Below, piece after piece: positions 24,244-33,466 of a DNA stretch of 47,151 bases. Below the pieces are notes generated by a model. The model ran no database searches and was not told where the DNA came from. It saw nothing but the letters and a program-made list of their open reading frames with translations. Both the position numbers and the translations under genes were made by a program. The DNA comes from Gammaproteobacteria bacterium (GTDB lineage Bacteria > Pseudomonadota > Gammaproteobacteria > Arenicellales > Poriferihabitantaceae), in NCBI GenBank assembly GCA_026708585.1, contig JAPOUQ010000046.1:1-47151 (forward strand), in the 5' to 3' direction. Numbering within the stretch: position 1 is the stretch's first letter; the number at the start of each line of letters is the position of its first letter.

Positions 24244-26367
24244 TTGCGCCTGATCGCAATTATTTTTGCGATTTATCATTACTACACTGCGGGGTTTGGT
24301 CTACCTCCTGATCATTGGCATATGGGCTGGCATCTTGCCGGTTTGTTTATCCTAATCTATGCCTTGTTTCCGATTGTACGGACTCAGAAACTAATGACCA
24401 GCAACTCGAGTCTGCTCAGAGTCGGCAATGTTCCAATATATGATCTTGTATTGATGATACTTGGAGTGACCTCTGCTCTCTATCTTGGTTTCGCGTGGCA
24501 TGGCGTTGCTTTCCTTGGTATTGAAGAGCAGTCATTCCGTATGGGCAACCCTAATCTCTATGACATTGTTTTTTCTGTCATTATCATTGTCTTGGTACTC
24601 GATATTGCACGGCGCACTTTGGGTTGGATTTTGCCTCTGATTATCTGTTCCTTTATCTCTTATGCCTTGTTTGGTCCCTATTTTTCTGGACTATTACAAC
24701 ATCCAGGTGTCCGCTTTAACACTTTTGTTTCATCCATGTACTTTCCTCAGGAAGGAATATTTGGGGTCACGTTGTGGGTTGTCTCCACGATTGTTTTCCA
24801 CTTCGTCCTATTCGGAGTTATCGCTCAACGAACTGGCTTGGGCAAATTATTTATTGACAATGCAACAATTCTAGCTGGTCGATATACTGGGGGACCCGCC
24901 AAGGTTTCGGTCGTCTCATCGGCTTTTTTTGGCACCATTTCAGGTTCTTCCGTTGCTAATACTGTTTCAACCGGAGCATTAACCATTCCGAATATGAAAC
25001 GACTTGGCTATCCTGGGCATTTTGCGGGAGGGGTTGAAGCGGCAGCTTCAGCAGGAGGACAAATTACGCCTCCAATTATGGGGGCAGCAGCCTTCATAAT
25101 GGCTGAGTTTCTTGAAGTCCCTTATACCACAATTGTCATCGCAGCTATTTTCCCGGCACTATTGCATTATGTTGGTGTATTTTCCGTAGTACATCTTATG
25201 GCTAGAAAACTGAAGTTGACAGGAATGGCCAAAGATGCAATGCCTAAGCTCCGAGCAGTATGGAGTGAAGGCTGGGCGAATATCATTCCCCTGTTAGGTT
25301 TACTATGGGTCCTATTTTCTGGTTATACGCCCTTTATGTCTGCATTTTGCGGAATCTCACTTGCCATTATTGCTGGGATGTCTCGGTATCGAGAAGTTAG
25401 AACCCTGATCTTTCCGGCTTTATTTCTAACTTTCATTCTGTATAAATATTTATCCGGCGGATTTGATCTCGCTACGATGTTGATCCTTTCTTTTGGGTCT
25501 ATCATCGCTACATTTAATGCACAAAAGCCAGTCAGTATTACGCAGATGATTTCCATTTTTGAGGTTGGGGTCAAATATTCCTTGGCTGTCGGTGCAGCCG
25601 CGGCAGCAGTCGGTATCGTCGTGGGAGTGATCAACACTACCGGTATTGGTTTTCGGGTTGGGTTCATGGTTACCCAAGGTGCTGCCAATCTAGCCAGTGA
25701 TATTCATCATCTGGTGACATTGGGAAATCTGCTGAGTTTTACTATCGCCGATCTTCAGCTTCTTTTTTCACTAATTTTCGTTGCGATCATCTGCATACTA
25801 ATGGGCGCTGGAATTCCTACAACAGCTCTGTATATTATGCTGGTATCCGTGGCTCAGCCTGCCTTGGCACAACTTGGAATTCCTCCAATTGCTAGCCATA
25901 TGTTCGTGCTCTATTACGGAGTTGTTGCGGAAATTACTCCGCCTGTCTGTACTTCTGCATATGCAGCATCAGCAATCGCCAATTCCAATCCGTTTAGAAC
26001 GGGAATATCCGCATTCACTCTAGGTTTAGGGAAAGTTGTCGCGCCTATGGCATTTGTGTATGCCCCAGTTCTGCTGTTTGTTTCTTCAGCCGGTTTTGAC
26101 TTATGGGAATTTGCCTATACTAGTATAAGTTGCATCCTTGGGGTGATTGCTTTATCGGCATCTGTTGTTGGTTACTTGTTTGCTCCTATGAAAGCACTAT
26201 CTCGGATTCTGATGGCTTTGTCTGGGGTGGTATTTATCGCGCCATCATTACAGGCCGACTTTATCGCATTAGCCATCGCTACGCCCGCCCTTGTTTTCCA
26301 ACTTCTGTCTATATTCAAATCCAAATCAAAACACGATCTGGCTAGTAACCCTAGAACTGGAGGATAG
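24244..26367 (+). CDS. TRAP transporter fused 4TM-12TM permease (DctQM-like)
   Basis: Inner-membrane permease of at least 707 residues, with small and large TRAP subunits fused as usual for TAXI systems. About 17 hydrophobic spans are visible. The large-subunit signatures are present: FGTISGSSVANTVSTGALTI, then AAASAGGQITPPIMGAAAF and MGAGIPTTALYIM. The first usable start is a TTG at 24244. Upstream in the same frame, about 24130-24243 encodes a conserved-looking N-terminus (LDTEQLDRIERKYDEGVNTR) without any ATG, GTG or TTG. An ATT at 24127 is possible. The true start is therefore unsettled. Confidence 0.9.
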   Translation: MRLIAIIFAIYHYYTAGFGLPPDHWHMGWHLAGLFILIYALFPIVRTQKLMTSNSSLLRVGNVPIYDLVLMILGVTSALYLGFAWHGVAFLGIEEQSFRMGNPNLYDIVFSVIIIVLVLDIARRTLGWILPLIICSFISYALFGPYFSGLLQHPGVRFNTFVSSMYFPQEGIFGVTLWVVSTIVFHFVLFGVIAQRTGLGKLFIDNATILAGRYTGGPAKVSVVSSAFFGTISGSSVANTVSTGALTIPNMKRLGYPGHFAGGVEAAASAGGQITPPIMGAAAFIMAEFLEVPYTTIVIAAIFPALLHYVGVFSVVHLMARKLKLTGMAKDAMPKLRAVWSEGWANIIPLLGLLWVLFSGYTPFMSAFCGISLAIIAGMSRYREVRTLIFPALFLTFILYKYLSGGFDLATMLILSFGSIIATFNAQKPVSITQMISIFEVGVKYSLAVGAAAAAVGIVVGVINTTGIGFRVGFMVTQGAANLASDIHHLVTLGNLLSFTIADLQLLFSLIFVAIICILMGAGIPTTALYIMLVSVAQPALAQLGIPPIASHMFVLYYGVVAEITPPVCTSAYAASAIANSNPFRTGISAFTLGLGKVVAPMAFVYAPVLLFVSSAGFDLWEFAYTSISCILGVIALSASVVGYLFAPMKALSRILMALSGVVFIAPSLQADFIALAIATPALVFQLLSIFKSKSKHDLASNPRTGG

Positions 26368-26525
26368 TTCAACATGAATGGGTTTTTTGAACTCTTGCTT
26401 CAAGACCGATCATCACGATTGTTTTCAATCCTGTGCTACACTTCTTTTGAAAGATTGCTTGACGCAGATACAAGGTTCACAAACCAAGCCGTAATTTTCA
26501 CTCAAAAGCTACAAATAATTACAAC

Positions 26526-28430
26526 ATGACTACTCGTCGTTCTTTTCTCAAACTGCTAGGGGCGGCTGCAACCGGTTCTTTGGTGGCAGAATATGCAGAC
26601 CTCTGGCAAGGGCATGCTTTCGCGGATTCGCTTGATCAACTCTATAACTTACCGCTTAAGGGAGAGGTGAGGATTCTCCATACCACCGATATTCATGCCC
26701 AGCTATTGCCCATTTACTTTCGGGAGCCCAACGTCAATTTGGGTATCGGGCTTGCTGAGGGTAAGCTACCGCATCGAGTTGGTCGTTCATTGCTTGATAG
26801 TGTCAATCTTCAAGAGAGCTCCATCGAAGCTTATGCTTTTACCTATCTCGATTTTGAGGCCAATGCCAGGAAATACGGGAAAATGGGTGGAGTAGCAAAC
26901 CTTGCAACCTTGTACAGGCTATTAAAGGAGCAAGCGGGGAAAGAACGGGTTTTGACATTGGATGGTGGAGACTTGTGGCAGGGTTCTGCAACATCTTTGT
27001 GGACACGGGGGCGTGACATGGTTGAAGTATCCAATATGTTGGGGATCGATATTATGACCGGTCACTGGGAGTTCACGTACCATCAACATGAAACTCTGTC
27101 AAATATTCATGCTTTTAACGGCGAATTTCTCGCTCAAAACGTGCGAATTAAAGAGGATAGTCTATTTGAGGACACCTATTTTGAAATGGCAGAAGAGTTT
27201 GATGGTATTGGCCTTTATGATGAAGACAATGAAATTCCATTCAAACCGTACACGATTCGGGAAGTTGCTGATTATCGCATAGCAGTGATTGGTCAAGCCT
27301 TTCCACGAACAGCTAACGCAAATCCTCAAGGATTTATTCCAGACTGGACTTTTGGAATCCGTGAAGATGAGCTGATTGAATTGGTAAATCAAATCAATAT
27401 AGATGAATCTCCAGATGCCCTGATTCTTCTTTCACACAATGGTATGGATGTCGATCTCAAATTAGCATCAAGAGTCAACGGTATTGATGCCATCTTAGGC
27501 GGTCATACTCATGATGGAATTCCAAAACCAGTTGAAGTTTTAACTCCAAACGGTGAAACCTGTTTGGTTACCAACGCTGGAACCAACGGTAAATTTGTTG
27601 GAGTGCTCGATATCAAAGTCAGGGATGGGCTTGAAAAAGGGATGGCCTATCATTTGCTTCCTATCTTCGATTCTTTGATTGAATCTGATCCAGATGTGTC
27701 TAAATTGGTCTCATCGATACGGTCTCAAGTTTATCAAGACTCAGTGATCGAGAGCCGTGCTTCCGCTCACAAGGTACATCCTGCTCGTTTGGGTGTACGG
27801 TATGACGATATACTTTCAGAGAAACTTGCTATCGCAGATCGGACTTTATACCGACGTGGGAATTTCATGGGCACATGGGATCAATTGATTTGTGATGCGT
27901 TGATGCATGAGTATGATGCTCAGATTGCCTTATCTCCAGGTTTTCGGTGGGGCACAACCATTCTTGAAGGCGATTGGATTACTATGGAAGATGTGATGAC
28001 ACAGACTGCAATGACTTATGGTGAAACCTATGTCCAAGAAATGACCGGTGAGACGTTGCTGACCATATTGGAGTCGGTTGCTGACAATTTGTTTGATCCG
28101 GATCCTTATCTTCAGGCGGGTGGTGATATGGCCAGAGTCTCGGGGATGCACTATTCAATCGAACCATCCAAACCACTATTGGAGAGAATTACTGAAGCAT
28201 TTCTTGATAACGGCCAACGAATAATTGCTGATGGTACATATATAGTGGCGGGTTGGGGAGTTGTTGGGGATTATCCGGATGGAAGATTGGTATGGGATAT
28301 TGTGCGTGACTATCTCAAGTCAGCGAGTGGTGATGATAACGTCATCCGTATTTCAAAAATGTACCACCCTACGATAATTGGAGTATCAGATAATCCTGGG
28401 ATCATGGATTATGAGGGAAGTCTACTCTGA
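26526..28430 (+). CDS. soxB: thiosulfohydrolase SoxB
   Basis: Periplasmic di-manganese hydrolase of the 5'-nucleotidase family that cleaves sulfate from SoxY-bound thiosulfonate. The 634 residues start with a Tat signal (TTRRSFLKLLGAAATGSL). Metal-site motifs are seen: LHTTDIHAQL, LDGGDLWQGS, MTGHWEFTY and LGGHTHDG. The C-terminal domain follows (YDAQIALSPGFRWG, EMTGETLLTILE). An acidic insertion around residues 215-245 (DGIGLYDEDNEIPFK) may help account for a length slightly above many SoxB. It has its own upstream gap of 158 bp and is separated from soxX by 264 bp. Confidence 0.95.
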   Translation: MTTRRSFLKLLGAAATGSLVAEYADLWQGHAFADSLDQLYNLPLKGEVRILHTTDIHAQLLPIYFREPNVNLGIGLAEGKLPHRVGRSLLDSVNLQESSIEAYAFTYLDFEANARKYGKMGGVANLATLYRLLKEQAGKERVLTLDGGDLWQGSATSLWTRGRDMVEVSNMLGIDIMTGHWEFTYHQHETLSNIHAFNGEFLAQNVRIKEDSLFEDTYFEMAEEFDGIGLYDEDNEIPFKPYTIREVADYRIAVIGQAFPRTANANPQGFIPDWTFGIREDELIELVNQINIDESPDALILLSHNGMDVDLKLASRVNGIDAILGGHTHDGIPKPVEVLTPNGETCLVTNAGTNGKFVGVLDIKVRDGLEKGMAYHLLPIFDSLIESDPDVSKLVSSIRSQVYQDSVIESRASAHKVHPARLGVRYDDILSEKLAIADRTLYRRGNFMGTWDQLICDALMHEYDAQIALSPGFRWGTTILEGDWITMEDVMTQTAMTYGETYVQEMTGETLLTILESVADNLFDPDPYLQAGGDMARVSGMHYSIEPSKPLLERITEAFLDNGQRIIADGTYIVAGWGVVGDYPDGRLVWDIVRDYLKSASGDDNVIRISKMYHPTIIGVSDNPGIMDYEGSLL

Positions 28431-28588
28431 CCCCATAAATACAAGCTCCACTACCTTAGGTATCAACTCTCAGTAATCGATGATTTGCTGTCTAGCATCT
28501 TTTTGCAGTGAAAGATTTCTTTTATGCTGTTGGGGGTAGTAGAAAGGCTGAATGATGGATGCACATTCCTTAAATTAAAAAAAATTAC

Positions 28589-28617
28589 TTGCTAAGTTGA
28601 AAATGCTTGATTAATAT
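28589..28617 (+). promoter_or_regulatory. candidate sigma-70-like promoter of soxXYZAK
   Basis: TTGCTA (28589-28594) and TAATAT (28612-28617) are separated by exactly 17 bp, with an A-rich tract just upstream. The site lies about 80 bp before soxX. The -35 box is imperfect, so this is a prediction from spacing and match only. Confidence 0.35.
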
Positions 28618-28697
28618 ATGCGAATAACAAAAATAAGTTGATGGGTTAAATCACATCACAAAAAGTAAATGAATTACAAAACAAAGGTGGATGGTTG

Positions 28698-29066
28698 ATG
28701 ATTAAAAAGACTCTTATGGTTTTGAGTTTGGCATTTGCTGTGACTCTAGGTTCTTTTGGGGTTTTTCAAGGCGAGCTTGCTCTTGCTGACGAAGAGGCGG
28801 TAAATCTGGGAAAGAAAGTAGCTTTGAATAGGCAAAAAGGAAACTGTCTTTCCTGTCATATGATGGACGATGGGAATCAGCCAGGAACGCAAGGCCCACC
28901 ACTCATTGCGATGAAACTCCGTTTTCCTGATCGCGAAAACCTGCGGGCTCGAATCTATAACCCGCTTGAATTCAATCCTAACACGATCATGCCCCCGTTC
29001 GGTCTACATAATATCCTAACGGACGAAGAAATTGATGCGATTGTTGAATACTTGTACACCCTGTAA
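28698..29066 (+). CDS. soxX: monoheme cytochrome c SoxX
   Basis: Small periplasmic c-type cytochrome of the SoxAX(K) complex, which couples thiosulfate to SoxY cysteine. I start it at the ATG at 28698 (122 residues) behind AAGGTGG; a TTG just before is possible. The signal peptide spans about residues 1-30 (ending ELALA). One heme motif CLSCH lies at 50-54. The Met ligand fits NTIMPPFG in the last third. It is the first gene of soxXYZA-soxK. Confidence 0.94.
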   Translation: MIKKTLMVLSLAFAVTLGSFGVFQGELALADEEAVNLGKKVALNRQKGNCLSCHMMDDGNQPGTQGPPLIAMKLRFPDRENLRARIYNPLEFNPNTIMPPFGLHNILTDEEIDAIVEYLYTL

Positions 29067-29088
29067 ATAAATCGAGGAGACAGTAACG

Positions 29089-29553
29089 ATGAAGAGAAGA
29101 GAATTTAACCGTAAGCTTGCCACCATCACAGGTTTGGGGGTTGGCGTAACTTCCGGTCTGTTGCCGGTTTCGACTCTGGCTAGTTGGCCCACCGCTGCCT
29201 TTGATACCGAAACCGTCAATGATGCTAAGAATGCTCTATTTGGTGAGTCTGAAATGATCGAAACGGATGCGATTACCTTTAAGGCACCGGATATTGCCGA
29301 GAACGGTCGAGTGGTGCCTGTTAGCATCAATGTAGGGTTAAACAATATTCAAGAGATCGCTCTTATGGTGCCGGAAAACCCCGCTCCATTGGTTACAACT
29401 TTCGTAATGTCCGATCAGTCAAATGTATCTGTAGGTACACGAATTAAAATGGGTAAGACCTCGCCTTTAGTTGCGGTGGTCAAAGCGGATGGTAAGGTAT
29501 ATACCGCTTCTAGCAAAGAAATAAAAGTCACCATTGGTGGTTGTGGCGGATAA
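29089..29553 (+). CDS. soxY: sulfur-carrier protein SoxY
   Basis: Periplasmic carrier of 154 residues to which pathway intermediates are covalently bound. The C-terminal swinging arm ends in GGCGG, with the substrate-carrying cysteine third from the end. The N-terminus has an RR-type export signal (MKRREFNRKLATITGLGVG). SoxY normally travels with SoxZ, encoded 15 nt downstream. A GAGGAGAC ribosome-binding site precedes the ATG. All key features are intact. Confidence 0.96.
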   Translation: MKRREFNRKLATITGLGVGVTSGLLPVSTLASWPTAAFDTETVNDAKNALFGESEMIETDAITFKAPDIAENGRVVPVSINVGLNNIQEIALMVPENPAPLVTTFVMSDQSNVSVGTRIKMGKTSPLVAVVKADGKVYTASSKEIKVTIGGCGG

Positions 29554-29568
29554 TCGGAGGTAAATGTT

Positions 29569-29877
29569 ATGGCAATTAAATGCAAAGCAAAAATGAAAGA
29601 TGGAATGGTAGAAGTGAAGGCTTTGATGAAGCACGCAATGGAAACTGGCCTTCGTAAAGACTCAAAAACCGGTGAACCAATACCCGCGCATCACATTACA
29701 GAGATAACTTGTACCCATAATGGTAATGAATTGCTTCGGTGCAATATGGGGCCTGCAATCTCGAAAAATCCGTATTTATCGTTTACTGTTTCAGGGCCTA
29801 AGGCTGGCGATACGATTCAACTTTCGTCTATCGATAACATGGGCGAGACCGATTCTGGCGAAGCGGTTATTAAATAA
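29569..29877 (+). CDS. soxZ: sulfur-carrier partner SoxZ
   Basis: A 102-residue beta-sandwich protein that forms the heterodimer with SoxY. Family text is seen in VKALMKHAMETGLRKDS, IPAHHITEITC and ISKNPYLSFTVSG. It has no signal peptide and is expected to leave the cell bound to SoxY. A CGGAGG ribosome-binding site precedes the ATG. Confidence 0.95.
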   Translation: MAIKCKAKMKDGMVEVKALMKHAMETGLRKDSKTGEPIPAHHITEITCTHNGNELLRCNMGPAISKNPYLSFTVSGPKAGDTIQLSSIDNMGETDSGEAVIK

Positions 29878-29927
29878 TTAATAAGAACGGTCAATGATAC
29901 TGCGCATCAAACTAGGTGGAGAAAAAG

Positions 29928-30758
29928 ATGGTTAAAAAATATGCGGTTCTACTAGCTGCCGCCATGGCCTTGGCATGGAGTGGTACATTTGCCAATCCTG
30001 AAAATGATCGGGCTGCTTTTGAGAATTATTTCACGACAAAATTTCCCGATGTCCCATTAGATGATTTTAAAAATGGGATTTATTCGGTGGATCCGATCGC
30101 TCGGGCTGATTGGGAGCAAATTGAAGAATTCCCACCATATGAGATAGCTGTTGATGCGGGTGAGGTGGAATTCAACAAAACTTTTGCCAACGGCAAGTCG
30201 TATTCTGACTGCTTTGGTGATGGTGCTGTCCGAGGTCAATACCCCTACTGGAATAGTGAACGCAAGGAGGTAATCACTCTTGAATTGGCCATTAATGAAT
30301 GTCGGACCAACAATGGTGAAGAACCATTGAAATGGAAAAGAGGCAAAATAGCTGAACTGTCAGCCTATATGTCTTACATTTCTCGCGGCCAAAGCGTCAA
30401 CGTTGTGGTTCCCGAAAATGACCCAGATGCTTTGGCGGCTTACGAGCGAGGCAAGCGGTTTTACTATACCAAACGCGGACAGTTGAATTTTTCCTGTTTT
30501 GATTGTCACGGCACGGGTTCAGGTAAAAGTGTTCGTTTAGAAAAGCTGAGTCCAGCTCTTGGTCATGCTACACATTGGCCGGTTTATCGATCGAAATGGG
30601 GGGCGATTGGCACCCTGCATCGTCGCTTCGGAGGTTGCAACAAACAGGTACGAGCAAAAGACTTCAAGGCACAAGGACCGGAGTATCGAGAACTTGAGTA
30701 TTTTCTCACCTATATGAGCAATGGCCAAGAGTTTAATGGTCCAGGTGCTAGGCGATAA
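29928..30758 (+). CDS. soxA: cytochrome c SoxA, monoheme type
   Basis: Catalytic subunit of SoxAX. I choose the ATG at 29928 behind AGGTGGAG (276 residues). A GTG at 29916 would put four extra residues before the signal peptide (KYAVLLAAAMALAWSGTFA). Only one CxxCH motif is present (CFDCH, residues 190-194), so this is the single-heme form. Cys95 and Cys125 remain and can form the disulfide that replaces the lost N-terminal heme. The active-site cysteine ligand falls at Cys237 in RRFGGCNKQVRA. It is followed by soxK, as in other bacteria with this SoxA type. Confidence 0.95.
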   Translation: MVKKYAVLLAAAMALAWSGTFANPENDRAAFENYFTTKFPDVPLDDFKNGIYSVDPIARADWEQIEEFPPYEIAVDAGEVEFNKTFANGKSYSDCFGDGAVRGQYPYWNSERKEVITLELAINECRTNNGEEPLKWKRGKIAELSAYMSYISRGQSVNVVVPENDPDALAAYERGKRFYYTKRGQLNFSCFDCHGTGSGKSVRLEKLSPALGHATHWPVYRSKWGAIGTLHRRFGGCNKQVRAKDFKAQGPEYRELEYFLTYMSNGQEFNGPGARR

Positions 30759-30788
30759 CATCACATCGGGATTCACGGGAGAAGATTC

Positions 30789-31088
30789 ATGAAGAAATTT
30801 ATCATTACAGGTTTACTCACCCTAACATTTGCGATTGCGGGAACAAGTTCTGCAAGTGAATTTGAGGCTGCATGGGAAGCTGCGGACAATAAGCGCAAAG
30901 AAGCTGCGAGTGTGCAATCGGAATGGCGCGATACAAAAAAGATTCTAGCAAAAGCTAAGCAGGCTGCAGAGAAAGGGGATATGGAAACGGCTATGAGCCT
31001 TGTAGCAATCGCTCATGAGCAGGCAACAGATGGAATCGCACAAGCCGAGCGTGAAGAAATAATGTGGATAACGCGTGTTCCACGATAA
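30789..31088 (+). CDS. soxK: SoxAX-binding protein SoxK
   Basis: A 99-residue periplasmic protein with a Sec signal (FIITGLLTLTFAIAGTSSAS). The mature part is a charged helical hairpin (FEAAWEAADNKRKEA, ILAKAKQAAEKGDMETAM). It fits SoxK (SAXB), the third subunit that stabilises and activates SoxAX in organisms with this SoxA form. It lies 30 nt after soxA. There are no cofactor motifs. Confidence 0.88.
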   Translation: MKKFIITGLLTLTFAIAGTSSASEFEAAWEAADNKRKEAASVQSEWRDTKKILAKAKQAAEKGDMETAMSLVAIAHEQATDGIAQAEREEIMWITRVPR

Positions 31089-31209
31089 ACAAGTTCTATT
31101 GGGTGCCATTCGTTCCGATAAGCAAAAAATAAGAAACTAGGCTATTCCTACAGCAATTCATTGCACCTGGACATTTTGGCTTAAGTTTGTACAGAAAAGA
31201 AACGGTCCT

Positions 31210-31620
31210 ATGGACAAGATTACCAATTGGAGTCGAGCAACAGGAGCAGGCCAAACTCGATCTTCAAAGTATGTGGTTGTTGTTATGGTCGATCAGGAGG
31301 ATTGTCCCTATTGTCGACAAGTTGAAGAGGAGTTCTTTTCTGCAATTTTGGCGAGTGGTCAATATCAGGACAGTGTGTCTATAGGTAAAATTTCAATTGA
31401 TGCAGGCGAGACTATAATTGATCAAGATGGGAAGGAAATCAGCACACGAGAATTTCTTGCTGCATTTGAAACCAATTGGACTCCAACAGTTTTATTTCTT
31501 GATCATCAAAAACGAGAAATTGCCGATAGACTTACAGGGCTTTTGACTCCCGATTATTATGTCTATTATCTGGAGCGGTCAATCAATACAGCCATTCAAA
31601 ATTTGCAAACCCAATCCTAA
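31210..31620 (+). CDS. thioredoxin-fold protein with CPYC motif
   Basis: A 136-residue thioredoxin-like protein. The redox motif DCPYC is at residues 31-35 after a beta strand (YVVVVMVDQE). The cis-proline region WTPTVLFLD follows at about residue 96. It resembles SoxW and other thiol-disulfide proteins of sulfur oxidisers. No signal peptide is seen in this frame and no upstream start would add one, so it may act in the cytoplasm. That is unusual beside periplasmic Sox proteins. It follows soxK by 121 bp and overlaps the next gene by 62 nt. Confidence 0.8.
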   Translation: MDKITNWSRATGAGQTRSSKYVVVVMVDQEDCPYCRQVEEEFFSAILASGQYQDSVSIGKISIDAGETIIDQDGKEISTREFLAAFETNWTPTVLFLDHQKREIADRLTGLLTPDYYVYYLERSINTAIQNLQTQS

Positions 31621-33430
31621 CACAGAATCTAGATTTGAAGGGATTCGATTAATTGTCTTCCTGATTCTTGTTTTTCTGGGGTTTTCTGTTGTTCAAGCAG
31701 ATAATGATGAGCCCCGACTGGTTCGAGATGAAACTGTCCTCAACAATATTTCGCCATATGTAGCAAAACACTCGGATGACCTGATTCTCTGGCAGTCGCT
31801 AACCCCACAGGTACTCCAGCTAGCACAAAATCTCAATCGTCCACTTTTCATCTCAAGTGGTTATCTCGCCTGTTACTGGTGCCACAGAATGGCAGAGGAT
31901 ACATTTAGCGACCCAAGGCTCGCTGATTTCATTAATGATCAATTTGTTCCGGTTGTGATGGACCGGGAGGTGCATGTTGAAGAGGATCGCTCACTGCAGT
32001 CATTCATGCAGAAAACCCGGAATGTTTCTGGTTGGCCGGTAGCTGTCATCTTGACGCCTGATGGTTATCCAATTTTTGGTTATACCTATATAGATCCAGA
32101 TTCCATGCGGACATCGCTTCGTGAATTCATTGATCACTGGAAGAAGTCAGCTTTGGATATTTCCAAATCGGCTTATGCTGATAGTCAGAAACGACACCAA
32201 ACTCAATTGTCTGATACTCGTCCAGTTGCAGGGTTATCATCGCTTGATTTGTTGCAACAGTTTTTAGTACAGGCAAATGCTGCAACTGATATGACATACG
32301 GAGGATTCGGATTCAGTGCAAAATTTCCGTTTGTTCCACAAATGAACACACTAGTTGAGTTGTCTCACTTAAATCCGGAACCTCAAGTTAAGAAATTTAT
32401 CGAGATTACCTTGAATTCAATGCTTGATTCTGCAGTTATTGATCCAATCGAAGGTGGTCTGTTTCGCTATAGTGAAACTAGGACTTGGGACAAGCCACAT
32501 TTTGAGCAAATGCTTTACAACCAAGCTCTGATGAGTAAATTACTGTTACGGGCATCTGTCGTATTTAAAAATGATCGATATCAGAAAGCGGGACTCGAGA
32601 TGCTTGACCATATGGTTGCAAATTTCAAGCTTGATAACGGTTGGTATGCATCTTCCTTATCCGCGGTATCCTTAGACGGGAGAGATGGAGGATATTATCT
32701 ATGGACTCCCGGTGAACTTGAGGAAGTTCTTGGAGTTGACTGGATGGAACTAGTTGAGAATCGGCTTTCGGATAAGACTTATATATTGCCAGCGCCGCAT
32801 AGAAGTGCTACAGATGTGAAGATGAGTATACTCAATCACCGGAATTTTCGTCCACAAGAGCGAGATGATAAGCCGGTTCTTGGTTGGAATGGTTTGGTAT
32901 TATCGGCTATGGCCTATGGCGCTGCTCTGAATGATCGATTTATTGATGATGCTCAAACACTAGTAAAGTTGCTACTTCTCGAGACTGAACGTGATAATCT
33001 TCCCGTTATCGCCGGTGATGAAAAGGCGCAGTTATCGACTTTGGAGACGTATGTAATGGTAGCTAGTGGACTTTTTGACTGGTGGCAAATTACCAATGAT
33101 CCAGAAGTGTTCAAAAGGGTTGTTGAATTGTTGAATCAGAGTATGCTGAAATTTCGTCAACAAGGGCAGTGGGTAGAAGCTCAATCTTTATTACCTGAAG
33201 CCGGCATGAGTACACTCGCAGTGCCAGATCGTCAAATTCCCTCTGCCTCTGGAGAATGGTATCGATTGGCAATGTTAATGAGATCAGTTGATCTGGAATT
33301 AACAAAGTCATTGGCTGAAACGATGCAGAAAATGGAAACAATGCAATCCACCAAGATGCATATGGAGGCGTTTTACCATGCAACCTTTATACTAGCAAGG
33401 CTGCTTAAGGATATATCAAGTCAAACATGA
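31559..33430 (+). CDS. DUF255 (Spata20/YyaL-type) thioredoxin-domain protein, exported
   Basis: A 623-residue protein. After a hydrophobic signal or anchor (about residues 30-46) comes a DUF255 thioredoxin-like domain with ISSGYLACYWCHRMAEDTF (CYWC at 105-108) and NVSGWPVAVILTPDG. Next is an alpha/alpha-barrel-like part (YGGFGFSAKFPFVPQ, GGLFRYSETRTWDKPHFEQM, KPVLGWNGLVLSAMAYG). Most DUF255 proteins are cytoplasmic, so an exported copy in a sox operon is notable. The only standard start is the ATG at 31559, giving a 62-nt overlap with the upstream gene and a long segment before the hydrophobic stretch. A role in thiol handling is an inference. Confidence 0.78.
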   Translation: MSIIWSGQSIQPFKICKPNPNTESRFEGIRLIVFLILVFLGFSVVQADNDEPRLVRDETVLNNISPYVAKHSDDLILWQSLTPQVLQLAQNLNRPLFISSGYLACYWCHRMAEDTFSDPRLADFINDQFVPVVMDREVHVEEDRSLQSFMQKTRNVSGWPVAVILTPDGYPIFGYTYIDPDSMRTSLREFIDHWKKSALDISKSAYADSQKRHQTQLSDTRPVAGLSSLDLLQQFLVQANAATDMTYGGFGFSAKFPFVPQMNTLVELSHLNPEPQVKKFIEITLNSMLDSAVIDPIEGGLFRYSETRTWDKPHFEQMLYNQALMSKLLLRASVVFKNDRYQKAGLEMLDHMVANFKLDNGWYASSLSAVSLDGRDGGYYLWTPGELEEVLGVDWMELVENRLSDKTYILPAPHRSATDVKMSILNHRNFRPQERDDKPVLGWNGLVLSAMAYGAALNDRFIDDAQTLVKLLLLETERDNLPVIAGDEKAQLSTLETYVMVASGLFDWWQITNDPEVFKRVVELLNQSMLKFRQQGQWVEAQSLLPEAGMSTLAVPDRQIPSASGEWYRLAMLMRSVDLELTKSLAETMQKMETMQSTKMHMEAFYHATFILARLLKDISSQT

Positions 33431-33466
33431 GCACTGGATACTGATCGATCGCTTGAGAACGTCAAC

